The notes beneath the pieces are model-generated. The model made no database searches. It had not been told where the DNA came from and worked only from the letters and a program-made list of their open reading frames with translations. From assembly GCA_037176725.1 (NCBI GenBank), contig JAZBRS010000011.1, forward strand, positions 7,254,001 through 7,318,000: DNA of 64,000 nucleotides. The letters are read 5' to 3'. The position numbers and the translations under genes are program-made. Source of the DNA: Posidonia oceanica (taxonomy: Eukaryota > Streptophyta > Magnoliopsida > Alismatales > Posidoniaceae). How positions within the stretch are numbered: position 1 is the stretch's first letter; each line of letters starts with the position of its first letter. Positions 22,491 through 35,100 of this stretch are shown here, piece after piece.

Positions 22491-23494
22491 GCTGGTGGCT
22501 GGTGGTTGCTAGTGGTGGCTGGCGTGCTGTGGCAACCGGTGGTGCGGCGGCGATCTCCGAACATCATCCTGGTGGAGCGGCGTGCTTGGTTCGCGTGTGG
22601 ATTACCGGTGGACGGAGGTTGTCCCACTGTCCCAAGGTACACGTCTTGCCCTAGGAGCCTTAAATATGTAGAATTTGCCTTGCATGCTTCCCTTGCCATG
22701 ATTTGTATGTTATATTTAAGTTTGGCAATTTTTAGGGATTTATATGCATTTAAGCGAATTTAATTGGCTTTCGTAGGTTTATGAGTTGAATGTGGTTTTT
22801 CGCCGTTTGATGAGGGTGAATGCTCTCAAATGGCTTGATTATGGTTTTATTGAGTACCTTGCCATGTTTATATACTATGGTAGAGGTTTGGTAATTTTTA
22901 GAGATTTATTATGATTTTCGGCTGAATTTATGGTCCGGATGATTTAAATGCTTGAATTGTGGTTTTCCGGTGGATTCTGGTGTTTTGGGCCTCAGATTAA
23001 GGCGATTGTGATATATTTGTGTTGCTCGAGCTGAGACGCTCTTTTACATGTGTTGCGCGCCCGGTTTGGCGCGAATTTGATATGGTTTTGTGGTTTTTAT
23101 AGAAATCGACTTGAATATTGCATTTCTGGTGTTTACTTGTGTTGCATGCCTCGAAATGCCATATCGAGGGTATGGTTGCATTCCTTGTTTTATTTCGGAG
23201 ATTCTGGTATATGGCACGCTAGTCTTAGAGCTTGATTCGGGTGTTTTGGATTTTAAGTCGGGTTTTAAGTTGGTTGCCCTGTCCTGGTTCGGGACGACCT
23301 TTTTGGTCGGTCAGCCGATTTCTGGGGGAAATCGGTACACCGGTGTGATATCGGTGTTCCGTTTTGCCGTCAGATTTAGACCAGGACCTGATTTCGGTCG
23401 ACCGATATTGATCGGTCTGCCGTTTTCAGGGTTCGATTGGTCGGCCTGTGGATTTAGTTCCACCGAAGTAGGGATTTTCGGTACGACTGATGTG

Positions 23495-23499
23495 ATATC
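23495..23499. repeat. Target-site duplication ATATC (left)
   Basis: Identical to 25653-25657. Confidence 0.9.
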
Positions 23500-25652
23500 T
23501 GTAATATCCTGATTTTCCATAATATAATTGAGTTAATTATTTTGGAAAATCTTTCCCTGTTGTTGTTGCTGTTGTTTGTGGTGTGTGGTGTTGTGTGTCT
23601 TCGGTGGTTTGGTTTCTGGCTCCTCGGTGTTGTTTGGTGTGGTTGTGAGGAAGTTGGGGGCCTGTGTGTGGTTTGTGGTGGAAAATGGGTTAGAGTGCAA
23701 TTTGCCCATTTTTCCCACCGCACGTGTCCATTTCCTTCTTCCCCTTTTCTTCTTCCTTCTTCCGTTTTCTCCACCCAACAGCCGATTACAACCTAAGCGA
23801 TTGCCGGCGGCTGAAGGAGATCGAGGAGGTGCGGCCAGTGCTGGAGGAGCGCGGAGGCAAGCCGGTGAGGAGGTGTGGTGCTCGTCGGCCAGAGGAGGAC
23901 TGTGTTAGGCGGCCGGTCGAGGTTTGGGGGCGGAGTGTTCGCCGGTGGTTGGTACGCGTCTCCCCTTAGGTTTTCTTTCCAATTCTTGCCTAGAATGCTT
24001 AGAATACTTGTGATCTAGCTATGCTACGAATATTGTAGGATTTTACTTGGTTTTGAATGGTTTTTGAATTGGTTGTGGTTTGAATGGAAATAGGTTTTAT
24101 TTGACCTCTTGAGCTTTGCGAATTTATATCTTGATGCATGATGTATGGATTGGTTTGATTTTTGTGCTCATGTGTAGAGCACTCGTGATGCTTTGATTCT
24201 AGTATTTACTTGTGATTTATGGGTGTTTGTGGTGAGATCGGTTGAGGTTCCCATTTGGGTGATTTGGTTTGGGTTTCAATTTGGTTTTCTGAAGATCGCC
24301 CAGATCGGTACGACCTTTATTTTCGGTATGCCATTTTCGGTAGAAATCGGTATGACCCGCCATTTTCAGTGTCCCGTTTTGCTGTCAGTTTAGGCCAGAT
24401 TCTGATTTCGGTGTGCCGAAATCGATCGGTCTGCCGATTTTTGTGTGGATCGGTTCAACCGGTGGGTTTGGTTCCATCGAATCAGGGATTTTCGGTCTAC
24501 CGATGGCATTTTCGGTGTGCCATTTTTGGTCTGAACCCGGACTCGGTGCCCAGAACGGTCTGTCGGTTGATTTGGTTCTCCCGAATCAGGGATTTTCGAT
24601 CGACCGGTGCTGACTTTTCGGTGTGCCGTTTTTGGGGTAAAATGGTTTCCAAAGAGATAGAGATTTGGGTTTTTGAGATATTTGGTTTTATTGTGTTTTG
24701 GCATGGTTTTGTGGATTATGAGGAAAGGTTTTTGAAAGGATTTCTAAATGACTTTAGAAAAAAAATGCATGGTTGCGAAAAGAGTTTGGAAATGGTTTCC
24801 GTGGTTTTGAGGACCAAGAGACCGAAGCTTCTGACTGGCGATTAGGGGTGTTTGAATACACGTTCTATGGTCCAAGAGTCAGGTAGCCTAGGATGAGGTT
24901 AGCGGTACAGTAGGCCCCGTTGAAACAGACGGTCTACCCTCTGTGCCGGTACTGGCTGGGGCTGGGGTTGGAGTCCCCAGACGCTCGGGCACCAAAGGGA
25001 CGCCTGAGTGTGTAACCCCGTGTTGCTATGAGGTTAATCATGAAAATGATCATGATATAAATTGTGGGCTGAGTTCCCAGGGCGGATTGTTCTCCCACAC
25101 GGGGTAGTCTTCCGCGGCATTGCAGCCAAGAGATGCGTGTGTCATCTGCAACTGCTTGTGGCTAGTGTCGTTCACCTGTGGCTAGGGTGTTCGATGATAT
25201 TTGGAATCGATGTGTGTGTGAGTGTAGATTTGAGATGAATTGTGATGTATGTGAGATTGCATGTTTTAGAAAATGTGGATAGCTTTATAAAAGCATGTGA
25301 TTTGATATTAATGAATGGTATGCTTTTGAATAGCATATACTGCTGTAAATTATGATGTTTATTGCTTTAGTAATTGTTTCTGCTGCCGTTTGCCGTGGTT
25401 TTGGGTGGAACGTACTGGGTGACTTAGATGTCACTCACGCGTGTTTTGTGTTTGGTTTTCAGGTGCAGGGTCGAGGTACAGTCCAGCCTGGTGCTTGTTT
25501 ATGGGTGCCACATAGCCGCACACTGGGGATCTTGGGAGTATTTTATTAATTTTATAAAAATTTTAAATTTGTTCTCAAATGTAATTAATTGTTTATTCTT
25601 TTAAATATCATTTGGGTAGTTGATGCTATTTGGTCGCGCAGGGGGCGTGACA
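23500..25652 (+). mobile_element. Solo LTR of family B, intact (2153 bp)
   Basis: Starts TGTAATATCCTGATTTTCC and ends GGGGGCGTGACA, flanked by ATATC on both sides (23495-23499, 25653-25657). The 3' LTR of the host element has an empty site (GATGTGATATTGG near 33655), which proves the insertion and dates it after the chromovirus. A solo LTR arises by recombination between the two LTRs of a full element; no internal sequence remains. Confidence 0.95.
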
Positions 25653-25657
25653 ATATC
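25653..25657. repeat. Target-site duplication ATATC (right)
   Basis: Partner of 23495-23499. Confidence 0.9.
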
Positions 25658-27227
25658 GGTTAGCCGATCACTGTGCGGACCGGTCGACCGGTGGATTTGG
25701 TTCCACCGAAACATGGATTTTCGATATGCCGATTGGAGTACCGGTCTGCCGATTTTGGTCTGGGATGCTCTCCCGGGCTTGTTTTCCAATGTGATTTCCT
25801 TGGTTGGTTTTGGGGCTTATTGTGCTTTAGCCCATGATATTTGATAAATGTTTTCAAAGAGATTTTGCAGAAAATATGAATGGTTTGCAAATGATTTTCC
25901 GAGGTTTTCTGTGGCCGAAAACCTGGGAGTTGTGTTGGTTGGACCCGGGGATACGACGACGTTCCTAATGGTCTCACACTTCGCTTGGGTTGTGGTTTGG
26001 GAGTTGGGGTGCCGGCCGTACCTAGCGGTATCGTAGCAGCGGACTTAGGAGGTATGATACTCCTGCGTAGCTGGACGTGATACCTTAGTTGTTACGGGCA
26101 CTGGGACTTGCCTTGTTTTGGGTGCCGGCTGAGCCTAGGGGTTGGAGTCTCTAGTGGTTTGGGGTACTGGTGCTGGCTGGGCCTAGGGGTTGGAGCCTCT
26201 AGTGGTTCGGAGCACTGAGTTAAGGTCGCCGTATATTAGGTGTGCCCTGTGGTTTGTCCTAAGTGAGGACAGTTTGCCCAGTTGGAGTGAGTAGCTTCCC
26301 TGGTGAGGGATTGCTTTTGAGGCGTCTCTAGTGACGAGATGCCGAGATGGGCACGCTCCTCCACAAGGCGGGTGTCCGTGACAGTGCAGTGAGCTACAGA
26401 GGTAAGTCCCTGGCTACTGCTTTAGGCCAGATCGGTTGCTTAGCAGCAGGCAATACGATCAGTGGTGATTTTGTGCCTGTTGGGCTGTATTTTATTGTTG
26501 CTAGCCGCATTAGGCCTTGAGCTTCGCCTGAGTTTTGGGCTTTGTGAGTTTTGGGCCATATTGGGCCAGTTGTTTTCCGCCTGTGTATGGCGTGAGTTTG
26601 TGGTTTGTGTTTTGGACCGTATTAGGCCAGATGTTTTCCCGCCTAGTTGTGGCGTGTGACTTTGGTTTTGAGCTTTGGGCCGGTGGGCCGTTATATTGAT
26701 TGTGATTTAGTTTTGCAAGGTATTTCCATCTTGTCTTGGCCAGTAGGCCGAGTGTTTTCTCAGCTTGAGGGGTTGAAGGGTTTTGTGTGGTTTTGAGATT
26801 TTGGACCGGGGGGTCGTGGCTTTGTGATTTATATTTCTGGAAATGCCTGTCTTTCCCGATTTTAGCTTGTGGACTTTGGGAAGGGTGTTTTATGGTTTAT
26901 ATTGCTTGTTGTGGACCTAGATTTTCGGGTTTTACCGGTTGTGCCGTATTTGAGGTTTTACGTCTGTTTCTCACGTGGTTTTGCGAGGTGTGTGCTGGGT
27001 GACGATTTCTAGGTCACTCACGTGTACTTGTTTGGTTTTCAGGTGCAGATGATTAGTTGGTTTGGAATATAGTGCATATAGTAGGAGTCACGTAGCTGTC
27101 CACTGCAGGTTCCTGGCATTGATATTTGTTGTTAGCCCAGTGTTTTATTGTAATTGTTGTATTTAATTAAATTTTAAATTTGTTGGGCTGTAGATTTTGT
27201 TGGTAGCGGCTTGGGTCGTTACAGGTT

Positions 27228-27240
27228 TGGTATCAGAGCC
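27228..27240 (+). other. Primer-binding site, initiator tRNA-Met type
   Basis: TGGTATCAGAGCC four bases after the 5' LTR end, the standard plant tRNA-iMet complementary primer site for minus-strand synthesis. Confidence 0.95.
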
Positions 27241-27396
27241 CAGGTTCAATAGGTTGCACTAGCCTAGGGGTGGTCAGTCTAGTGACTCCATAGGAAATTG
27301 CATATCATGATTGAGTCTGCACCTGTTGTTTGGCATATATTGTTGCTTGTCTTATTGGCTGTGGTGCAGGTTTTGTTGCTTCTCTCCCTATTCAGC

Positions 27397-28605
27397 ATGT
27401 CTCGCCGTGGTCGCCGAAAGGATAAGGCCCCTACTGAGGAACCTAGCTCTCGAGAGGAGAGTGATTGGCAGGGCGTGCAGACGGAGTTGTGAGGTTGGAT
27501 GCGCGGGATCTCTCAGGCTTTTGGCAAGAGTGGCTCTGGTAGAGCGTCTGAGGGAGATCCATGGCTGCGCCAGTTGAGCACGCTTCACCCGCCGACGTTC
27601 AAAGGTACTGGTACTCCTGAGGAGAGCGAGATAAGGCTGCGAATGATTGAGAAGTTATTGGATAGTTTGGCGTGCCTAGAGGAGCACTGGGTGCGGTTAG
27701 TTGCCTTTCAGCTCGACGGTGATGCCGATGAGTGGTAGAGAGCCACCAGGCGGCTGAAGTTTCCGGATTCTTTCACGGTCGACATCAAGTGAAAGGACTT
27801 CGAGGCTGCATTCCATGAGAAATACTTCCTGAGCCATGTGAGGCGCCGATTCGACCGATAGTTCTGGAGTCTGCAACAGGGCAGGATGTCTGTGGATGAG
27901 TATGAAGCCTCCTTTGCCCAGTTGGAGAGGTTCGCCTAGGCCTTTGATTCTGAGGAAAGGCGGGCGAAGAGATTTCTGGAAGGCCTTCAACCCAGCTTGA
28001 GGGTGAAGGTGATGGGCTGCCGCTGTATGACGGTAGCTGAGGTTGTCCAGATGGCTTCCCGCTTTGAAGAGGAGTATAACCAGTATGTGAGTGGTCACTC
28101 CAAGGGGAAGGCCAAGTTGCCCTTCACTTCCCGATTTTCTGTCTCTAGTCCACCGGGTTCCAGTGGCATGAGTAGCCCAGGAAAGAGAAAGAAGGACAGA
28201 TCTGGTGGTGGTTCTAGTGCCCGACGTAGTTTTGCTCAAGGTGGTGGTGGTGTTGGCCCTGCCTCCAGCGCTCGGCACAGCTTTGCTGGAGTTGGTAGCA
28301 TCGGTCCGAGTCAGGCTGCTTCGAGTGGACAGGGTAGCGTCTAGTGTTTCCAGTGTGGCCAGGTAGGTCACTTTGCAACGCACTGCCCTCGAGCATAGCA
28401 GGTGACGAATCGAAGCGGAGTGGTGTGCTACAACTGCGAGAGATCGGGACATGTACAGAGGATGTGCCCGGATCCTCCCAAGCGAGCGGGGAATGTGCCA
28501 CAGCAGCCGACCCGGGGGCGTGTGTTTACTATTTCAGCTCTTGACTGTGGGTCCTCTGCTAATGTTGTAGGGGTAAGGCCCCGTAGTTTCCTTTGGATGG
28601 TGTGA
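27397..28605 (+). pseudogene. Chromovirus gag with two zinc knuckles, seven stops
   Basis: Capsid/nucleocapsid precursor. The ATG at 27397 starts MSRRGRRKDK; the upstream ATG at 27307 encodes only a hydrophobic stretch. The capsid-type segment is at about 27560-28080 (LHPPTFKGTGTPEE, LDGDADEW, MSVDEYEASFAQLERF). It is followed by a Ser/Gly-rich linker. Two CX2CX4HX4C knuckles follow at 28345-28386 (CFQCGQVGHFATHC) and about 28429-28470 (CYNCERSGHVQRMC). In-frame stops: 27490, 27736, 27790, 27859, 27937, 28342 and 28396. Each is explained by one transition (CAG to TAG, CGA to TGA, TGG to TAG or TGA). Confidence 0.9.
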
Positions 28606-28609
28606 CCCA

Positions 28610-31600
28610 TTGCTGTTGTTGTTGTTGTTGTTGTTGTTTCTTTCCCCCTGTATTATGAACCTGTTGTTTAATGGGGATGCTGTTGGTTATGCTTTGGCCT
28701 TAGGTTCTTATCTTGTGGTGGGCCGAATGGCCAAAGTTCTGTTTGACTCAAGAAGCACTTTCTCTTTTGTCTCCGAGTCTTTTGCGGCGGAGCTGGATGA
28801 TGTACCAGCCAAGTTAGCTTTCCATCTGGAGGTGGTAACGCCGCTGGGTGAGCACAGTTTGGGGTGGAGATTTCTGCCTTCTGACGATCTAGAGCAAAAT
28901 GTAGAGCTAAATGGCTGAGAGTTCGATACCACTCTCATACTCATGAGCATGAATGAATATGATGTTATCTTGGGCACGGACTAGCTGGGCCAATATTCTG
29001 CTTTGATCGACTATGCTCGCAGGAGGATTTTCTTTGTTGTTGTTGGGGCCGGTTCCTTCTTTGTGTAAGGTGTGCGCCAGGGTGAGCCTAAACTTGTGAT
29101 TTATGCTGTGAAGGCTTACAAGTTTTTGGCTCGGGGTTGTGTGGGGTACCTTGCTAGTGTGGTTACCTCCCCTTCTCCGGAATTGGGTGTTCACAACATA
29201 TCTATTATATGTGAATATCTTGACGTTTTCCCAAATGATTTGCCTAGCATGCCACCTCATAGGGAAGTGGAGTTCTTTATCGAGCTGACTATGGGCAGTG
29301 GTGCTATTGCAAAGAATCCTTATCGGATGGCGCTAGCTGAGTTGCGGGTGCTCAAGGCCCAGCTGCAGGAGTTGTTGGACAAGGGATTCATCAGGTCAAG
29401 TGTGTCTCCGTAGGGAGCGCCTGTCTTGTTCGTCCGTAAGAAGGATGGTTCACTCCGGTTGTGTATAGACTATCGGATGTTGAATCAGCTTACAGTGACG
29501 AACAAGTAACCCTTGCCCCGTGTGGAAGACCTGTTTGACCAGTTGCAGTCTGCCTCCATCTTCTCGAAGATTGATCTGAGATCAGGATATCACCAGTTGA
29601 AGATCCATGATTCAGACATTCAGAAGACTGCCTTACAGACGCGGTATGGCCATTTTGAGTTCGTGGTTATGCCCTTTGGCATGACCAATGCCCCTGTCGC
29701 ATTCATGGAAGTGATGAACTGGATCTTCAGGCCTTGCTTGGACCAGTTTGTGGTGGTCTTTGTAGACGACATCTTGGTCTACTCCTCAGATGAGGCAGCT
29801 CATGCCCAACATCTGAGGGCGGTGGTGGATGTTCTGAGGCAACACCAGCTGTACGCCAAGTTCTCCAAGTGTGAGTTCTGGTTGTGGGAGGTTATGTTCC
29901 TTGGCCACCTTATCTCTGGAGACGGCGTCAGAGTTGATCCTGCCAAGGTTGAGGCGGTCAGCAATTGGTAGAGACCCAGGAGTGTGTCTGAGATTAGAAG
30001 TTTCCTGGAGTTGGCAAGTTACTACAGGAGGTTTATCAGGGATTTCTCTTCCATTCCTTCATCCCTGACGGCTCTCACCAAGCAAGGGGTTCCGTTCATT
30101 TGGGACCAAGGTTGTGAGGCGAGTTTCAATGAGTTGAAGGCTCGTCTGACTTCTACTTCTGTTCTGACCTTGCCTTTTGGAAGTGGTGGCTTCACTGTGT
30201 ATAGTGATGCTAGTGGTGTTGGGTTGGGTAGTGTTCTGATGTAGCATGGCAATGTTGTGGCTTATGCCTCTCGTCAGTTGAAAGACCACGAGAAGTACTA
30301 CCCTACCCATGATCTTGAGATGGCTATCGTGGTGTTCGCGCTGAAGCTTTGGCGACACTACCTGTATGGGGAGCAGTTTGAGGTCTACACGGATCACAAG
30401 AGTCTGAAGTATATATTTACTCAGAAGGACCTCAACATGCGGCAGCGGAGGTGGGTGGAGTATCTCAAGGACTATGATTTCAGTTTGTCCTACCACCCTG
30501 GGAAGGTCAACGTGGTCGCCGATGCTCTGAGTCGACGTACGTCCGTTATGGCTAGCCTGATGGTCAAGGAGTGGATAATGTTGGAGGATCTGGCTGACTG
30601 TGGACTCAAGAGACTACATCAGGGGACAGGCAGTGCCTATATGGCGAGCTTGTCTGTTCGCCCCAAGCTAGTGGAGTTCATTGTTGCTTGTCAGCAAATA
30701 GACCCTTTCTTTCAGGCGACTGTTGAGAAGTTGCGTGCTGGAGAAGCACCGAACTTTTCTCTTGACGTACATGGGAAGCTGAGGTTTGATCAGCGCTTGT
30801 TTGTGCCCCAGTACGAGGAGGCCAGGTAGAGGTTACTGGATGAAGCTCATAGATCCAAGTATACCGTCCACCCAGGATCCACGAAGATGTATCGGGATCT
30901 GAAGCAGAATTTTTGGTGGCCTGGCATGAAGAGAGAAGTTGTTGACTATGTGGCAAGGTGTGTGACCTGCCAGCTAGTCAAGGCGGAGCACCAGAGACCT
31001 GGAAGAACTCTTCAGCCATTGAGTATACTGGAATGGAAATGGGAGCACATCTCTATGGATTTTGTGACTGGGTTGCCGCGTTCTCCGAGGAAGAACGACA
31101 CCATGTGGGTGATCGTTGATCGGCTAACCAAGTCAGCTCATTTTCTTGCTATCCGAGTGAATCTTCCTTTACGACAGTTGGCAGAACTGTACATATCAGA
31201 GATCGTTCGGCTGCATAGTGTTCCTACATCCATTGTGTCTGATAGAGACACGCGGTTTACCTTAAGGTTCTGGAGGACTCTACAGGAGGCTTTCGGCACG
31301 ATACTCAATTTCTATACAACTTTCCACCCTCAGTCGGATGGTCAGATAGAGAGGACTATCCAGATTCTGGAGGATATGTTGAGAGCTTGTGTCCTGGATT
31401 TGCAAGAAAGTTGGGAGGACCACCTGCCGTTGGTTGAGTTTGCTTACAACAATAGCTACCACTCTAGTATCGGGATGGCACCATACGAGGCTCTGTATGG
31501 TAGGATCCCCGGTTTGCTGGAGTGAGGTAGGCGAGCGGCAGCTTCTTGGTCCAGAGTTTGTGCAACAGTATGTGGACAAGGTGGACTTGATCCGTAGAAG

Positions 31601-32093
31601 ACTTCTGACTGCACAGAGTCGGCAGAAGAGTTATGCTGACCGGAGGCAGAGACCGTTGGAGTTTCTGGTGGGAGACTTTGTGTTCTTGAAGGTTTCACCG
31701 ACCAAGGGCATGAAGAGGTTTGACAAGCGTGGGAAGCTGAGTCCCCGTTATATTGGCTCGTACCAGATCACGCAGAAGGTTGGTGAAGTTGCCTATAGGT
31801 TGGCCCTACCACTAGAGCTGTGGGTAGTGCACAGCGTGTTCCACGTCTCCATGCTGAGGAAGTGTCTGGCTGATGTTTCACAGGTGATCCCTGTTCAGCC
31901 AGAGGTGCTCCAGGAAGATCTCTCCTTTGTTGAGGAGGCTGTCCAGATTATTGATCGCAGAGAACAGGTGTTGCGGAATAAGGTGATTCCGCTGGTTCTT
32001 GTGAGATGGCAGCATCAGGGAGTAGAAGAGGCCACTTGGGAGCACGAGGATGGCATCCTTGCTCAATATCTGCATCTTTTCGCCTACCATTAA
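28610..32093 (+). pseudogene. Chromovirus pol: protease, RT, RNase H, integrase, chromodomain
   Basis: Continues one frame off gag, after a (TTG)n run at 28613-28640. The protease has LFDSRSTFSF (28738-28770), with DSR in place of the catalytic DSG. The RT (29280-29970) has intact [10 protein letters not shown]. The RNase H (30190-30560) has YSDASGVGLG and VADALSRR. The integrase (30835-31520) keeps the H/H and CVTCQ zinc site, and the catalytic D, D, E in MDFVTGLP, VSDRDTRFT and DGQIERTIQ. A small deletion near 31505 shifts the frame. The chromodomain tail, VLVRWQHQGVEEATWEHE, ends at about 32090. Stops at 28916, 28982, 29066, 29411, 29507, 29969, 30242 and 30827 kill it. Confidence 0.93.
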
Positions 32094-32128
32094 TTTCATG
32101 GGCGAAATCCTTTTTTAGGTGTTTATGA

Positions 32129-35100
32129 TGTAACACCCGGGAATTCATTTTCTTGTAATTATGCTTGTTTAATGAATTCCTTGACTTTGGTCGGGTGTTA
32201 TTGGCCTCGTAGGCCCACTTGAGTTGTTGTGGGCCCCATCTGTGGTTTGTGTGGGTCTTCACCTGTATTGTTGTAGTGGACTCCCACTTGTGGTAGTTGG
32301 TGGGACAGATTGTGGTCTGGTTCCTGTGTTTCTCTCTCTTTCTCTCCCTTCTTCTCTCTCTCCCTCCTTCCCTCTCTCTCTCTCTCCTTCCTCCCCACCC
32401 CCTCATCCCCCTCACGTGCCACTCCCCCCTCCCCACTTTCCTTTCCCCTCCCCTCCCCTCCCCTCACACACATGCGGCTTCCACCCCCTTCCCCCCCTCC
32501 GCTCATGCCCGCTCCCTCCTCCCCTCTCGCCTACGCCGTGCCCTAGTCGGTGGGCAGCCTCCTCCTCCACCCCCTCTCCCCACCGATCTCTCCCCCTCCT
32601 TCCTTTCCTCCTCCTCCTCCTTCCCCCCTTCCTCTCCTTCCCGTCCTCTCCTTCCTGCTCCTCTTCTTCTTCTTCCGCTGGTGGCCGGCGTGCGGTGGCA
32701 GCCGGTGGTGCGGCGGCGGGCTCCAGACGTCATCCCGGTGGAGCGGCGTGCTCAGTTCGCGTGTGGATCACCGATGGACGGAGGTTGTCTCTCTGTCTTA
32801 AGGTACACGCCTCGCCCTAGGAGCCTTAAATATGTAGAATTTGCCTTGCATGCTTCTCTTGCCATGATTTGTATGTTATATTTAAGTTTAGCAATTTTTA
32901 GGGATTTATATGCATTTAGGCGAATTTAATTGGCTTTAGTAGGTTTATGAGTTGAATGTGGTTTTTCGCCGTTTGATGAGGGTGAATGCTCTCAAATGGC
33001 TTGATTATGGTTTTATTGAGTGCCTTGCCATGTTTATATGTTATGGTAGAGGTTTGGTAATTTTTAGAGATTTATTGTGATTTTCGGCCGAATTTATGGT
33101 CCGGATGACTTAAATGCTTGAATTGTGGTTTTTCGATGGATTTCGGTGTTTTGGGCCTCGGATTGAAGTGATTGTGATATATTTGTGTTGCTTGAGCTGA
33201 GACGCTCGTTTGCATGTGTTGCGCGCCCGGTTTGGCGCGGATTTGATATGGTTTTGTGGTTTTTATAGAAATCGACTTGAATATTGGATTTCCGGTGTTT
33301 TCTTGTGTTGCGTGCCTCGGAATGCCATATCGAGGGTATGGTTGCATTCCTTGTCTTATTTCGGAGATTTCGGTATATGGCACGCTAGTCTTAGAATTTG
33401 ATTCAGGTGTTTTGGGTTTTAAGTTGGGTTTTAAGTTGGCTACCCTGTCCTGGTTCGGGACGACCTTTTTGGTCGGTCTGCCGATTTCTAGGGGAAATCG
33501 GTACACTGGTGTGATATCGGTATTCCGTTTTGCCATCAGATTTAGACTAGGACCTGATTTTGGTCAACTGATATTGATCGGTCTACCGTTTTCAGATTCG
33601 ATCGGTCGGCCGGTGGATTTAGTTCCTCCGAAGCAGAGATTTTCGATACGACTGATGTGATATTGGTCTGCCGATTACTGTGCGGACCGGTCGACCGGTG
33701 GATTTGGTTCCACCGAAACTGGGATTTTCGGTATACCGGTTGGAGTACCGGTCTGCCGATTTTGGTCTGGGATGCTCTCCCGGGTTTATTTTCTAATGTG
33801 GTTTTCTCGGTTGGTTTTGAGGCTTATTGTGCTTTAGCCCATGATATTTGATAAATGTTTTCAAAGAGATTTTGAGGAAAATATGAATGGTTTGCAAATG
33901 ATTTAGCTGAGGTTTTCCGTGGCCGAAAACATGGGAGTTGTGTTGGTTGGACCCGGGGATGCGACGGCATTCTTGGTGTGTCGCACACTTTGCCTGGGAT
34001 GAGGTTTAGGAGTCGGGGTGCTGGCCGTACCTAGCGGTATCGTAGCAGCAGACTCAGGAGGTATGATACTCCTGCATAGTTGGGCGTGATACCCTAGTTG
34101 TTACGGACACTGGGACTCGTCTTGTTTTGGGTGCCGGCTGAGCCTAAGGGTTGGAGCCTCTAGTGGTTCGAGACACTGATGCTGGCTGAGCCTAGGGGTT
34201 GGAGCCTCTAGTGGTTCGGAGCACTGAGTTAAGGTCGCCATATATTAGGCGTGCCCTGTGGTTTGTCCTGAGTGATGACAGCTTGCCCAGTTGGGGTGAG
34301 TAGCTTCCTTGGTGAGGGATTGCTTTTGAGGCGTCTCTAGTGACGAGATGCCGGGATGAGCACGCTCCTCCACAGGACGGGTGTCCGTGGCAGTGCAGTG
34401 AGCTACAGGAGTGAGTCCTTGGCTACTGTTTGAGGCCAGATTGGCGCCAGGCAATACGATCAATGGTGGTTTTGTGCCCGTGGGGCTATGTTTTGTTGTT
34501 GCTGGCCGTATTAGGCCTTGAGCTTCGCCTGAGTTTTGGGCTTTGTGAGTTTTGGACCATATTGGGCCAGTTGTTTTCCGCCTGTGTATGGCGTGAGTTT
34601 GTGGTTTGTGTTTTGGGCCGTATTAAGCCAGATGTTTTCCCGCCTTATTGTGGCGTGTGGCTTTGGTTTTGAGTTTTGGACCGGTGGGCCGTTTTATTGA
34701 TTGTGATTTAGTTTTGCAAGGTATTTCCGCCTTGTCTTGGCCAGTGGGCCGAGTGTTTTCCCTGAGGGGTTGGAGGGTTTTGTGTGGTTTTGAGGTTTTG
34801 GGCCGGAGCACCGTGGCTTTGTGATTTATATTTCTAGAAACGCCTGTCTTTCCCGGTTTTAGCTTGTGGGCTTTGGGAAGGGTGTTTTATGGTTTATATT
34901 GCTTGTTGTGGACCTAGATTTTCGGGTTTTACCGGTTGTGCCGTATTTGAGATTTTACGCTAGTTTCTCGCGTGATTTTGCGAGGTGTGTGTGCTGGGTG
35001 ACGATTTCTAGGTCACTCACGTGTGCTTGTTTGGTTTTCAGGTGCAGATGATTAACTGGTTTGGAGTATAGTGCATATAGTGGGAGTCATGTAGCTGTCC

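Larger units (their letters stand above)
21907..27223 (+). repeat. 5' LTR of the full-length chromovirus, interrupted
   Basis: TGTAACACCTGGG ... GGGTCGTTACA. It contains a terminal stem (21909-21978), a 370-bp pyrimidine tract (22110-22490) and a donor-like block at 22635-22660. It also has a patch dense in CGGTCTGCCGAT dyads (23270-23495 and 25658-25770), a duplicated GGTTGGAGCCTCTAGTGG segment (26120-26220) and an acceptor-like block at 26995-27046. Interrupted by a solo LTR at 23500-25652. Confidence 0.9.

Noticed and set aside
22008..22763. 251-residue + strand frame and its 198-residue antisense partner in the 5' LTR, with equivalents at 32198-32929
   Set aside because: They translate a CT-rich LTR tract; the similarity between the two places is explained by LTR duplication and there is no domain.
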